From Iodobacter sp. BJB302 (GTDB taxonomy: Bacteria > Pseudomonadota > Gammaproteobacteria > Burkholderiales > Chitinibacteraceae): a DNA stretch of 47,643 nucleotides. The stretch covers positions 1 to 47,643 of the forward strand of contig NZ_PDZG01000038.1 in the NCBI RefSeq assembly GCF_002735645.1, written 5' to 3'. Shown piece by piece: positions 19,061-28,299 of the stretch. The notes under the pieces were generated by a model. The model saw only the letters and a list, made by a program, of their open reading frames with translations, was not told where the DNA came from and did not search any database. Position numbers and translations under genes: made by a program. How positions within the stretch are numbered: the first letter of the stretch is position 1; the number at the start of each line of letters is the position of its first letter.

Positions 19061-20275
19061 CTAAAATCGACAAATATCAACATGACATTTATAGAGTTTA
19101 TTAATCTGAGTACTCGCCTTAAATGGCGCTACTTCAGCATTCACCTGTTCTGCTAATAATTTACCAGTTTGTATATTCTGCCAGTACGTAAGCAAGGAAT
19201 TGGCTAATTCTTCTACCCGCTCTGCACTGTCATCATTTTCAGCCAACACGGTGCCGCTTCTTTGTGCTTTTAATACCATATTCATTTGCGGCAGATGCAG
19301 TGAGCACACCGGCCGCCCGGCGCAAAGCGCCTCTAAAACATAAACCGGCATTCCTTCAAATGTAGAAGTCACCAATCCTAAATGCCACAGGGGCCATAAT
19401 TGAGAAATTTGAGCCGCAGTTTTAAAACCATGCAGAGTGCTGATATCTTTAATTGCATTAAATTCAGGAAAAACAGCCGGATCAGCAGCGCCCACATAAT
19501 GAAAATGCGCACCAGTTGGAGATAATTCATTAAGCCGTTTAATCACATTAAACATCATACCCGGGCGCTTAAAATGATCCAGACGGCCTACAAACGCTAA
19601 TTGCACCGGACCATTTAAATTTAAATATTCTGTAGGTTTAAATATACGATCATCCACGCTAACGGTCATAAACTCCGTCTTTTCTGCTGCACCAGCAATT
19701 TGTGTCTTAATTCTTTCTGTCTGCTCTTTATTTACTGAATACACATGCGCAGCATACTTCACGGCATGCCGCTCATTAAAATGGTGAATATAAGGGTACT
19801 TTGCCAGCAATGAATCCATAGGCTGATCTGGTTTCATATCACCGTGCGTTGTAAGCACATAAGGACAGCCAATAAGCTGGCACAGCCAGGCATATTCATA
19901 GCGCTGAATATCAATAGATGTCGGCATTTCACGGCTAATTGCACGTATTTTGCGTAAAAACTTAATAACACTTTTGAAAAAGTTTAAAGTTAATGATTGT
20001 GTCAGTTTTTTTGCAACACTATTGGCAATTTTCTGATTACAGTGCATTACAGGCATAAACCAATAGCTGCATTCATTTTCAGTAATTTCAACAAGCTCAC
20101 CTAGTGCTAATTTTCCTGAATCATCAACTCCGATTAAAATAATTCGAGTTCCTTCGGGCTGATAGCGAAGGACTTGACGAACATGCGTTTCAATCCCTCC
20201 TACTTTACTGCCAAATGGATCAAGTGCATGCAGTGAAATAATCGTATTTTTATACAGAGGAAGGTCAAATTTCAT
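19061..20275 (-). CDS. Family 4 (GT-B) glycosyltransferase
   Basis: This 404-residue cytoplasmic enzyme has an N-terminal acceptor-side segment starting SLHALDPFGSKVGGIETHVRQVL, whose GG-x-E motif is typical of GT4. The C-terminal nucleotide-sugar domain has AFVGRLDHFKRP and STFEGMPVYVLEALCAGRPV, with the conserved EGxP-xxxxEAL pattern. It probably adds one sugar to the lipid-linked EPS repeat unit. Donor and linkage cannot be assigned. It follows another GT4 gene with a 23-bp gap on the same strand. Confidence 0.86.
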   Translation of the reverse strand: MKFDLPLYKNTIISLHALDPFGSKVGGIETHVRQVLRYQPEGTRIILIGVDDSGKLALGELVEITENECSYWFMPVMHCNQKIANSVAKKLTQSLTLNFFKSVIKFLRKIRAISREMPTSIDIQRYEYAWLCQLIGCPYVLTTHGDMKPDQPMDSLLAKYPYIHHFNERHAVKYAAHVYSVNKEQTERIKTQIAGAAEKTEFMTVSVDDRIFKPTEYLNLNGPVQLAFVGRLDHFKRPGMMFNVIKRLNELSPTGAHFHYVGAADPAVFPEFNAIKDISTLHGFKTAAQISQLWPLWHLGLVTSTFEGMPVYVLEALCAGRPVCSLHLPQMNMVLKAQRSGTVLAENDDSAERVEELANSLLTYWQNIQTGKLLAEQVNAEVAPFKASTQINKLYKCHVDICRF

Positions 20276-20298
20276 AATGTAGATTTTTCACTTTATGA

Positions 20299-21402
20299 TT
20301 AAACAGTGTGGTCAAGGCAATGCATAAACAATTCTCCTGTTTCTTTAGCTGCTTTCTCCCAGCTGAAACGTGCAGCATTTTTTTTAGCTTTGGCTGATAT
20401 CTCAGAAAACAGCTGGTCATCTTCATACAAACGCTGCATACAATCAGCCATTGCCTCTGCATCACCTTCAGGAAAATATAATGCCCCCTCTCCTGCAACC
20501 TCTCTCAGAACTGGAATGTCAGATGCAATGACAGGAAGCCCAAAAGATTGGGCCTCAACAATAGGTAAACCAAAACCTTCAAAATGTGAAGGAAATGCCA
20601 GATAGCGGGCACTTGCATATAAATGCCCTAGTTTTTCTGCTGAAACATAGCCCAATGATAATGGGCAAATTCCATTTTTTAATTCTGCAGCGTGTGCAGC
20701 AAAGCGCCCCTGATCATCACTACCTACATGGTAAACAGGCAAATGAATACCTTTATTATTCAGATACGTCATTGCCGCAACTAAAGTCTTAGACCCTTTA
20801 TTAGGGGATAAATTAGCGACAAACAAACCTGACTTTTCAGTTGATCGCTCTGGATGAATATCAGGCAATCCCAGACAAGATGCTTCATGAATCACTTGTG
20901 TTTTTTTAACTAATTTCGGGTGAAAGCGGTGTATATCATTTTTAGTATTATCAGATACACAAATGATTGCATCTGCCACCTGACCTGCTAATGGAAAAAA
21001 AATATTCCAGGCCAAACGGTGGTGCCATTTATACGATTTTGGAGACACATCAAAATACAGATCATGTGCAACAAATACTTTCTTTGCATTACCACGTGTT
21101 CCACCAACAGGATTACAGTTAAAAACCAAATCAATACCGGATTCAGATATTATTTTTGGTAAGATTACATTTTGATTCAGTATGTTTTTAGGTTGAGACT
21201 TAATATATTTCCGTTTAATTATTCTAATATTCGAAGTAGCAATATCTGCAGGTAAATTTTCCCTGTCCCAGCAAGTAAGCAGCAGCAGCTCGAACCGATC
21301 CTGTTTAATCAAAGCCGACAAAACACCGAATAAATAATTACTAATACCTGATAATTTGTTAGCCGGTTCAAGCAAATGATTGATCAGAATTTTTTTTTTC
21401 AT
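20299..21402 (-). CDS. Family 4 (GT-B) glycosyltransferase
   Basis: A 367-residue enzyme. The N-terminus reads LLEPANKLSGISNYLFGVLSAL, a typical GT4 glycine-rich acceptor loop. The C-terminal half has LFVANLSPNKGSKTLVAA and the strong donor-site block HFEGFGLPIVEAQSFGLPVI with ASDIPVLREV. This is the mannosyl/rhamnosyl-transferase-like subgroup, but donor prediction from these motifs is unsafe. The gene begins nine bases after the acyltransferase stop, in the middle of the EPS assembly operon. Confidence 0.88.
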   Translation of the reverse strand: MKKKILINHLLEPANKLSGISNYLFGVLSALIKQDRFELLLLTCWDRENLPADIATSNIRIIKRKYIKSQPKNILNQNVILPKIISESGIDLVFNCNPVGGTRGNAKKVFVAHDLYFDVSPKSYKWHHRLAWNIFFPLAGQVADAIICVSDNTKNDIHRFHPKLVKKTQVIHEASCLGLPDIHPERSTEKSGLFVANLSPNKGSKTLVAAMTYLNNKGIHLPVYHVGSDDQGRFAAHAAELKNGICPLSLGYVSAEKLGHLYASARYLAFPSHFEGFGLPIVEAQSFGLPVIASDIPVLREVAGEGALYFPEGDAEAMADCMQRLYEDDQLFSEISAKAKKNAARFSWEKAAKETGELFMHCLDHTV

Positions 21403-21411
21403 ATAACTCAG

Positions 21412-22341
21412 CTAGAAAATAAATTTAAGATATTTTTTTGTACAAAAAGTTAATAGTATTAAAATCAACATCAGTGCAATTTGCAATACAATGCGATAAC
21501 TTACCAATCCTGAATTATTGGAAATCATAATTGCGAGTGGATGTATCAAAAATATAACAGCAGATAAATCACGAAGCAGCCTTGTCTTTTTATTATCAAT
21601 TTCCAAAACATAAACTAAGCATGCAATTAACAATAGCGGAACAAAAACCATATTACTAAAAAGTAAATCTCTTGTAAAAGATTGATTAACAATCAAAAAT
21701 GGTTGCAATGCTGCTTCTGCAACAACCAGTGCGAAACTAAAGAACAACATCAGCATTGCTATTTTTTTATCAATTCTATTTTTTAAATTATACTTATTTA
21801 TAACCCAGCCAAAATACAAATATGGCAAAGCAAAAAATAAAAAACTTCTGGTAAAATAATCATGCGAAATCAAACGCCCCACCAGTAAATTATCTATATT
21901 TGCAATACTTCGTTCATACTGTATTAACACACCAGATATCGCAATAACAACAACCATCACAAAGCTGTGCTTCCATTCTTTAATTGCGTATAACACCCCG
22001 CCCCCCAATAGTAATGCCATCAAATACCATAGATGCCAATATCCAAAAACATATGTAAATACTGTTTTATTAAAATAGAAAGGAAAATATACCGCCATCC
22101 AAAATATATAAATTAACAACACCCCTTTACACCACCTATATAAATCAGCGGCTGTTTTGACATTATTAAAAAAATAATAACCTGTCACTATAAAGAAAAA
22201 AGGAACACCAATTCTAAATATTCCATTCTCTAAAACAGAATGGAAAACCGGGCTAAAATTCTGGGCAACACCGGAATGCAAGCAATAGATCAATATAGCG
22301 CAGATTAATTTTGCAAGGTCAATACTACTGTTTCTGATCAT
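21412..22341 (-). CDS. Acyltransferase 3 family membrane protein
   Basis: A 309-residue polytopic protein and the third acyltransferase of the module. The start IRNSSIDLAKLICAILIYCLHSG has the family pattern of an N-terminal helix ending in the conserved His, and GVPFFFIVTGYYFF is the second signature. About nine to ten helices follow. The ATG overlaps the stop of the upstream GT4 gene by four bases, so the two are translationally coupled, which suggests that acylation acts on the sugar added by that transferase. This last point is inference. Confidence 0.85.
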   Translation of the reverse strand: MIRNSSIDLAKLICAILIYCLHSGVAQNFSPVFHSVLENGIFRIGVPFFFIVTGYYFFNNVKTAADLYRWCKGVLLIYIFWMAVYFPFYFNKTVFTYVFGYWHLWYLMALLLGGGVLYAIKEWKHSFVMVVVIAISGVLIQYERSIANIDNLLVGRLISHDYFTRSFLFFALPYLYFGWVINKYNLKNRIDKKIAMLMLFFSFALVVAEAALQPFLIVNQSFTRDLLFSNMVFVPLLLIACLVYVLEIDNKKTRLLRDLSAVIFLIHPLAIMISNNSGLVSYRIVLQIALMLILILLTFCTKKYLKFIF

Positions 22342-23396
22342 TCAGCCAACACTCTGTAAAAAGAAAGCTCTTGATCCTGCAAAGCTTGCTTATTCCACAT
22401 TTCAATAGCATTTTGTGCGTATGCAGCGGACTCTTCAAATATCTGGTCATTTATAAGCTTTTCTACAATCGCCTGGCATGCTGCAGCAGCATTACTATTG
22501 CTAATTAATATTGATTTGGTATTTGTAGTTACTTCCTTAAATACCGGAATATCTGATGCAATAATTGGTATGCCACTATACAAAACCTCCAACAATGGCA
22601 AACCCAAGCCTTCATCAAGTGACGTGCAAAGAAAAAGATGACTAGTGTCAAGCAAATCCCGCAATTCATTTATTGACAGATAGCCATGATATTTTATGTG
22701 AGGGTATGGCTTTAGCGTTTCCAGCACATTGCCCCAACCTTCACGTCCAGAAATATGCAACTCTACGGGTCTTCCTAATTGAGCTGACAATTGCTGAGTC
22801 ATTTGAGCAGCAAAAAGATAATTTTTGCGTGGCTCTAATGTGCCAAGCATCATCATTTTCAACGGCGCATTACCTGCAGGCAGGCTGCGATCTTTAAAAT
22901 TTAAGCTGAATACATTTTCTGCTCTGGGCCTTAATTTATAAATTTTGGCATCAGGGCGTGTAACTCTTGCTAAATTATCTGCAGTAGTCTGTGAATTCAC
23001 AAAAAACATTTTTAAGTTTTTAATAGCATAAATAAAAGATGGCCGCATATACAGCCTCGCCCGGATATTCAGCTCTTCAGGGCGTTCCAGCAAAAATAAA
23101 TCATGAATATAAGGCACAACTCTTTTACCAAACAACATACTGATTAATATGCTGGGCGGAAACCCCGGAAACAATATTTGTGCTTGCGGATTTTTGCGTG
23201 CCAGTAAAGGAATATCCAGCCACTGTGCTTTAATCATACCTAATGCAGTTGCTGGCTTAGTATGCAGTACATTAAATTTCTTTAATGCTGAAGGCGAAAA
23301 CAACTCTTCGGAAATACGCTCAATACCAGTTATTTTTCGGCCCATATGAGAGAAATCGACAATTAAGCCGGGGTTATCTGAATTTTTAGCCTTCAT
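22338..23396 (-). CDS. Family 4 (GT-B) glycosyltransferase
   Basis: A 352-residue enzyme. The N-terminus contains VDFSHMGRKITGIERISEEL, where the TGIER motif marks the mannosyltransferase-like GT4 subgroup. The C-terminal domain shows MMLGTLEPRKNYLFAA and FLCTSLDEGLGLPLLEVLYS with ASDIPVFKEV. The gene start overlaps the wecG-type gene stop by a single base, and its stop overlaps the acyltransferase ATG, so it sits in a tightly coupled stretch. It is the second sugar-adding enzyme after the initiating transferase in gene order. Confidence 0.88.
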   Translation of the reverse strand: MKAKNSDNPGLIVDFSHMGRKITGIERISEELFSPSALKKFNVLHTKPATALGMIKAQWLDIPLLARKNPQAQILFPGFPPSILISMLFGKRVVPYIHDLFLLERPEELNIRARLYMRPSFIYAIKNLKMFFVNSQTTADNLARVTRPDAKIYKLRPRAENVFSLNFKDRSLPAGNAPLKMMMLGTLEPRKNYLFAAQMTQQLSAQLGRPVELHISGREGWGNVLETLKPYPHIKYHGYLSINELRDLLDTSHLFLCTSLDEGLGLPLLEVLYSGIPIIASDIPVFKEVTTNTKSILISNSNAAAACQAIVEKLINDQIFEESAAYAQNAIEMWNKQALQDQELSFYRVLAE

Positions 23397-24199
23397 TACT
23401 TATTCTCATAGCCCAATTTACGCTGATTCAGCATTTCTTTACCCGCATAATAAAAAAATTTCCACGAGTTAATCAAATAACGTTTTGCTAAACGACTTGG
23501 CTCGCAGCCGAGCCGCCATAACCACTCAAAACCATTTTTTTGCATCCATACAGGCGCTCTGGTCATATTTTCACTAAAAAATTCAATTGCAGCGCCAAAA
23601 CAGAATACGTGCATATTTTCAATGCTATCTCTGTGAAGATAAGCCCAGATTTCTGATTTTGGAGCACCAACTCCCATATACAGGTGAGTACATTGCACTG
23701 ATTTTAATTTTTCAATAAATAAATTTGAAAAATCATCATTTTTTTCAAAACCGAATGGTGGCACTTCAACCAGAAACTCTAACTCATTAAAACCATGCTT
23801 TTTAAGCCATAAAGTTAAAAAATACTGAGTAAACTCTGTAGCAACCATAAAACATGGTCTGTGTTTTTCCGGGTGCATAGCCTGCATTAATTTAGGAAAT
23901 AAATCTGCGCCAGTTACCCGCTCAGGTATTTTCACGCCAACTAGCGATAAAAACCGTTCTACAGGAAAGCCATCAACAGTTAACAGCCATGCGGAGTGAC
24001 AAGCTTCTCTGTAGACAGGATTATTATGAAGAGTAACGATGTGATCAACATTAGGGGTAATTAAAAGGCGAGAAGGAAAATGATTTCCAATTTCATTACA
24101 TGTCGCCGTTTTAACAACTTCCTCCAGCGTTAACATACTAAAATTCAAACCAAATACTGCCTTACTTTTTATCAAATTTACACCAGAGGTATTTTGCAT
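23396..24199 (-). CDS. WecG/TagA/CpsF family (GT26) glycosyltransferase
   Basis: A 267-residue enzyme that in related pathways adds the second sugar to the undecaprenyl-linked first sugar. Family motifs are LLITPNVDHIVTLHNNP (about 45-61), with the catalytic-type Asp region, VDGFPVERFL, ERVTGADLF and YMGVGAPKSEIW. Its place directly after the initiating phosphotransferase gene (72-bp gap) supports an early role in repeat-unit assembly. E. coli WecG makes ManNAcA linkages and WeeG/GumM homologues make glucuronyl linkages; which applies here is unknown. Confidence 0.9.
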   Translation of the reverse strand: MQNTSGVNLIKSKAVFGLNFSMLTLEEVVKTATCNEIGNHFPSRLLITPNVDHIVTLHNNPVYREACHSAWLLTVDGFPVERFLSLVGVKIPERVTGADLFPKLMQAMHPEKHRPCFMVATEFTQYFLTLWLKKHGFNELEFLVEVPPFGFEKNDDFSNLFIEKLKSVQCTHLYMGVGAPKSEIWAYLHRDSIENMHVFCFGAAIEFFSENMTRAPVWMQKNGFEWLWRLGCEPSRLAKRYLINSWKFFYYAGKEMLNQRKLGYENK

Positions 24200-24271
24200 T
24201 TTTTAAGAGTCCATCTGTATTAAAGTTCAATTTACTTACTACTAATTTCACCACATTGTGAAAATACTTTT

Positions 24272-25627
24272 TTAGTAAGCATTTTTATTGATAAATCCTT
24301 TAAAGACAGTCAAAAACACAATTTTTAAATCCAGATACAAAGACCAGTTTTCTAAATAATGTAAATCGTAATTAACGCGTGCTTCCATTTTATCCAGCGT
24401 ATCGGTTTCGCCGCGCAGGCCGTTGATTTGTGCCCAGCCGGTAATGCCGGGTTTCATTTTGTGGCGCAGCATATAGCGGGGGATCAGCTCTTTATAATGA
24501 TGATTATGTTGCACGGCGTGGGGCCTTGGGCCTACTACACTCATGCGTCCTTGCAATACATTAATAAATTGTGGCAATTCATCCAGGCTGGTACGGCGTA
24601 AAAAGGGGCCAATGGGGGTGAATCTGCTGTCGTTTTTTTGTGCCTGGGTCACAATATTTTTGTCTTCGCTGTGCACTTTCATACTGCGAAATTTATATAC
24701 TTTTATTTCTTCGCCATTCCAGCCATGGCGGCGCTGCCTGAAGAATACCGGGCCGGGCGAGGTGATTTTGACTGCAATGGCAATGCCAAGTAATACAGGG
24801 CTGATCAGAATAAGGATCAGGCTGGCCAGTAAATAGTCTTCTATTCTTTTAATCAGCTTATTTGTGCCGCCCAGCGATGATGCAGAGATATCCAGCATGG
24901 GCATGCCCATGATAAAAGTAATGCCGTGATTCATAATTTTATAAGTCAGCATATCCGGCACCACGCGGATATCGGCCGCGCTGTAGCGCAATGCGTGCAA
25001 CACTTTGGGGATAAGCGCGGTATCGTTTACGCCAAGGTTAATCCACACCTCATCAAAATCATTATCTGCGGCTAGTTTTTCAACAAGATCTAATGAATGC
25101 GCGTTGACTACCTTGCGGATCTGATAGCCGCTCCACGATGATCGCTTTGCGCGCCTTTTCAGATCTGCGCTCATCGGACCTGTGCCCACCAGTAATACAT
25201 CTTTGGTGTTGTAGCCTTTTTTGCTTAACCAGCGCATACCCAGCAAGACCAGTGAGCGCTCCAGTACCAGGCTGATCAGCATCAGCACCATCCATGTGCC
25301 TGTAAATAGCCTGGAATAAGCATCTGCACTTTTAGAAAAGAACAGCCAGGCCACCAGCAAGCCGCAAGACACCAGCCATGTCAGCTTTACCCTGCCCAGC
25401 ATGGCCAGCCAGCTGCCACCGCGAAACGATTTGTAAACGGCAGATGAGCAGCCCGCCACCATCAGGCTGGTTGCCAATACCAGGGTGGCGTAATTGCCAT
25501 CCAGATCTTCAGTACCAAAACGCCATCTTGCCGCTGTAAACGCGCTGATCCAGACTGCTGCAATGTCTAATAATAAAATCAGCGTACTTAATAATGGTGA
25601 TCCGTTTCTTGTTGCATTCGCCCGCAT
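24272..25627 (-). CDS. Undecaprenyl-phosphate sugar phosphotransferase (WcaJ/VpsL type)
   Basis: This 451-residue polyprenyl-phosphate hexose-1-phosphate transferase starts EPS repeat-unit assembly on the inner leaflet, most likely with glucose-1-phosphate as in WcaJ or VpsL. Layout: four N-terminal membrane helices (about 12-120), a CoA-binding-like Rossmann domain (about 135-240, VLLVGTGPM), one further membrane segment (about 268-292), and the catalytic domain with FFRQRRHGWNGEEI, KVYKFRSMKV, LRRTSLDELPQFINVLQG, MSVVGPRPHA and MKPGITGWAQINGLRGETD. It is the first gene of the minus-strand module and reads leftwards from the gap at 25.6-26.0 kb. Its base composition is less AT-rich than the genes that follow. 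Confidence 0.92.
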   Translation of the reverse strand: MRANATRNGSPLLSTLILLLDIAAVWISAFTAARWRFGTEDLDGNYATLVLATSLMVAGCSSAVYKSFRGGSWLAMLGRVKLTWLVSCGLLVAWLFFSKSADAYSRLFTGTWMVLMLISLVLERSLVLLGMRWLSKKGYNTKDVLLVGTGPMSADLKRRAKRSSWSGYQIRKVVNAHSLDLVEKLAADNDFDEVWINLGVNDTALIPKVLHALRYSAADIRVVPDMLTYKIMNHGITFIMGMPMLDISASSLGGTNKLIKRIEDYLLASLILILISPVLLGIAIAVKITSPGPVFFRQRRHGWNGEEIKVYKFRSMKVHSEDKNIVTQAQKNDSRFTPIGPFLRRTSLDELPQFINVLQGRMSVVGPRPHAVQHNHHYKELIPRYMLRHKMKPGITGWAQINGLRGETDTLDKMEARVNYDLHYLENWSLYLDLKIVFLTVFKGFINKNAY

Positions 25628-26032
25628 TATTTCTATCCAGCCTGCGTATTAATTAATACACTTAATTATTGTTTTAATTGATTTTTTTCATAAAAAACAA
25701 CCATGCAAAAATAAACTTACAGCAAATTCTTACAATTTAAGAGAAGCATTATTTAGTGATTACCCACGACAAAACAACAGGCGAATTTATACCACCGATG
25801 ATCTGGAATTTTAATAAATTAGTATTTGCTAATAATGAATTATTTTAATTAGTGCATATATTAGCAACAGCTGTTTTTTGGTTTATTACTTTTGCGGAAT
25901 ATATCACATAAATGTTTCACTTTTAAGCAAACAACACTTTATCTTTAAATAATATAAATTCAATTGACAATAGCGCGGCCAGTGCATATTCTCGCGAAAT
26001 ACATAATCCTAATTTTATGAAGGTTTAGCGTA
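25628..26032. other. AT-rich divergent promoter region
   Basis: This 405-bp gap separates the initiating-transferase gene (minus) from the small secreted-protein gene (plus). It is AT-rich with no coding potential. A good sigma-70 promoter for the plus strand is visible at its right end. The minus-strand promoter must be here too, but no clear consensus was identified. Confidence 0.55.
25964..25992 (+). promoter_or_regulatory. Sigma-70-type promoter for the secreted-protein gene
   Basis: A perfect -35 TTGACA (25964-25969) is followed after 17 bases by TATTCT (25987-25992), which matches four of six -10 positions. Start of transcription would be near 25999, giving a leader of about 34 bases with AAGG about nine bases before the ATG at 26033. 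Confidence 0.65.
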
Positions 26033-26572
26033 ATGAAACTTAAATTACCCGTACTCGCTTTAGCTTTATCAGCGGTGATGAGCGTAGCGGCTTACGCTGC
26101 TTTTGAAAAAGGCATGCCTGCTAATCAGGTTGAGCCATCCGTGGCAGAAATGAAAACCGCAGGAAAGAATGCAACAGAGATTATTAAATCTGGTTTAGCC
26201 AGTGATGTGACAGCTCCAAATCTGGCGGTTGCATTACTTAATCAGCGTTTTACGTGCCTGCACGTTGCTGAAGGTATGAGCAAAAACGGTGTTGCACCTG
26301 CAATCATCCTGCCTACCCTGCTTGGTGCTTTATGCACCCCCCCAGAAATCACAGGTGGTCTGCTGGCAGCAGGTATTAATCAGACAGATATTGTGGCTGC
26401 TGCGGTGCAAAATGGCTTAGACCCGGCGACATTTACAGCTGCAACGGCTGCTGGTCCTGCAGGTGGTACACCAGGGAATACGATTGCTACGAATGCTGGC
26501 GCGCCAGTCCTCACCAGCGCAGCGGCCCCAACGCTCAGCGGTGGTGGCACTTCTGCTGTTTCACGCAACTAA
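26033..26572 (+). CDS. Small secreted protein with Ala-rich helical repeats, unknown function
   Basis: This 179-residue protein has a clear signal peptide (about 1-22, AYA cleavage). The mature part is Ala/Gly-rich and seems built from short amphipathic helical units of the form ILPTLLGAL / ITGGLLAAGINQTDIVAAAVQNGLDP (the latter at about residues 105-130). Two cysteines (in RFTCLHV and GALCTPP) could form a disulphide. The C-terminal 45 residues are low-complexity Gly, Ala, Thr and Ser. I do not recognise the family. The gene has its own promoter and a strong terminator, so it is an independent unit between the EPS initiation gene and the second polymerase-like gene. A role as a matrix or periplasmic helper protein is only a guess. 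Confidence 0.8.
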   Translation: MKLKLPVLALALSAVMSVAAYAAFEKGMPANQVEPSVAEMKTAGKNATEIIKSGLASDVTAPNLAVALLNQRFTCLHVAEGMSKNGVAPAIILPTLLGALCTPPEITGGLLAAGINQTDIVAAAVQNGLDPATFTAATAAGPAGGTPGNTIATNAGAPVLTSAAAPTLSGGGTSAVSRN

Positions 26573-26595
26573 TTAAGCATGCATTTGCAATGCTA

Positions 26596-26625
26596 AGAAG
26601 ATGCCTGCGGGCATCTTCTTTTTTT
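26596..26625 (+). terminator. Rho-independent terminator
   Basis: The stem AGAAGATGCC (26596-26605) pairs perfectly with GGCATCTTCT (26610-26619) around a four-base loop and runs into seven Ts. It ends the monocistronic transcript of the secreted protein. Confidence 0.92.
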
Positions 26626-26737
26626 ATCTGTTCTTTGCAAGCTATTGGCCCGTTATTTCAGGCCTTGTCATTAGCCGCTATTGCGCCAGATTGGTTTTTT
26701 ATCTGCACCCCAATCTATAAATTGAGCCTTGTTTTTA

Positions 26738-28225
26738 ATGATAAATATTTTAGATTCCCGCCGTGATGAGCCTTTATTCTGGCTTTTAATTGCACAGATT
26801 TGCTGGGCGCCTTTGCCACTGGCCAGTAATCGCACTTGGGCACTGGGTATTTTGCTCTGTATGAGTTTAGTGCTTTGGTTTAGTGCAGCCTTGCGCTACC
26901 GTGGCCACTGGCCTCTGGTCATTGATCGCTTAAAACTATTTGCACTGCCTTTAGGTGTATTACTGGCGCTATTGTGCTGGACCCTGTTGCAAGCCACGCC
27001 TTTGCCCTTAGGGCTTATTCAATTCTTATCGCCCAATGCGGCGCAGATATGGCAAAACATTGCGCCTGATGCCAATGCAACCTTATCGCTTAATGCAGCG
27101 CAAACCCAATTACAAGCAGCGCTGTGCTTTATTTATGGCAGTGCCTTTTTATTTACGGTATTGCTGGTGCGCTCTTCCCGGCGAATGATGGCCTTAGCCT
27201 ATGCCCTTCTTTTTATGGCGCTTTTTCAGGCTTTATTAGGCGGTTTTTTATATTCTTTTAATGCGCAATACGAACTGTTTACCAGCGATGTTTTCCATGG
27301 CCGCATGTTGGGCACGTATGTTTACCACAACAATGCGGCAGGTATGCTGGCCATGTGTTTATCTGTGGGTATTGGTTTATTTATTGTGCAATTAGAAAAA
27401 AACACCGGCAGCCAGCATAAAAAATGGGCGGTTAATTTGCTTGATTTTATGCTGAGCAAAAAAATGCTGCTGCGTCTGGGGCTGGTGATTTTGGTGATTG
27501 CACTGGTGATGACCCGATCCCGCATGGGAAATGCAGGCTTTTTTACGGCCATGCTTTTAAGCCTGGCTTTATATGCCGTATTTAGCCCAAAGGTACGTAA
27601 AGTTATTTTTGTCTTGTTAATCAGCCTGGTGCTGATTGATATCTGGATACTTGGCCAGTGGGTGGGGCTGGATAAAGTAGTAGACCGGCTGGAGGCTACC
27701 CAGCTGAATAATTCAGCCAAAGCCGCCGTCATCAGCAAGGCGCAGCAAGCCGGGGCAAACTCGCTTAATTTTGTGCAGCCCCATATCGAGGAATCGGTAG
27801 AAGAGCGCACCCTGCCTGTAGCTTATGCCCAACGCGCTGTGGGCGATTATTTCTGGACAGGATCAGGCGCGGGGACGTTTTATTCTATTTTCCCCCAATA
27901 CCGCCCTGCTAACTCCAAAGGTTATTACGATCATGCCCACAATGATTATGTAGAGATTCTGACGGATTACGGCGTAATTGGCGCAAGCCTTTTTGCTATT
28001 TTAGCGCTCTCTGCGCTGTGGCAAATTATCACCACAATTAAAATTCGCAAACACCCGGTGGCCCGTGGCATTGCCCTTGGCGTACTGATGGCGATGCTGG
28101 AAATCTTTTTGCACAGCCTGGTGGATTTCAATTTACAAATCCCCGCCAATGCCCTGCTCTTTACCGTGATTGTTGCCTTAGGCTGGAGCACGGCGCAGGT
28201 AGATAAACAAACCCGGCCTGTTTAA
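26738..28225 (+). CDS. O-antigen ligase/polymerase family membrane protein
   Basis: This membrane protein of about 495 residues has about eleven helices and a large periplasmic loop in its C-terminal half containing the Wzy_C-type signature HAHNDYVEILTDYGVIG, preceded by GSGAGTFYSIFPQYRP. This fits the WaaL/Wzy superfamily: either EPS polymerase, ligase or a VpsQ-like function. I chose the ATG at 26738; a TTG at 26729 in the same frame is possible, and neither has a strong ribosome-binding site. The gene lies between the secreted protein and lapD, which starts 74 bp downstream. A different Wzy candidate lies in the minus-strand module. Confidence 0.82.
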   Translation: MINILDSRRDEPLFWLLIAQICWAPLPLASNRTWALGILLCMSLVLWFSAALRYRGHWPLVIDRLKLFALPLGVLLALLCWTLLQATPLPLGLIQFLSPNAAQIWQNIAPDANATLSLNAAQTQLQAALCFIYGSAFLFTVLLVRSSRRMMALAYALLFMALFQALLGGFLYSFNAQYELFTSDVFHGRMLGTYVYHNNAAGMLAMCLSVGIGLFIVQLEKNTGSQHKKWAVNLLDFMLSKKMLLRLGLVILVIALVMTRSRMGNAGFFTAMLLSLALYAVFSPKVRKVIFVLLISLVLIDIWILGQWVGLDKVVDRLEATQLNNSAKAAVISKAQQAGANSLNFVQPHIEESVEERTLPVAYAQRAVGDYFWTGSGAGTFYSIFPQYRPANSKGYYDHAHNDYVEILTDYGVIGASLFAILALSALWQIITTIKIRKHPVARGIALGVLMAMLEIFLHSLVDFNLQIPANALLFTVIVALGWSTAQVDKQTRPV

Positions 28226-28237
28226 ATGCCAGCACCA

Positions 28238-28261
28238 CAGGAGCGGCCGCAGCCGCTCCTG
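28238..28261. repeat. GC-rich hairpin between polymerase-like gene and lapD
   Basis: The arms CAGGAGCGGC (28238-28247) and GCCGCTCCTG (28252-28261) pair perfectly around a four-base loop. No T-run follows, so it is not a standard terminator. It could lower read-through into lapD or stabilise the upstream mRNA. Confidence 0.65.
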
Positions 28262-28299
28262 CACAGCGCCCACCCAATAGCCCACAACAGAGAATCTGC

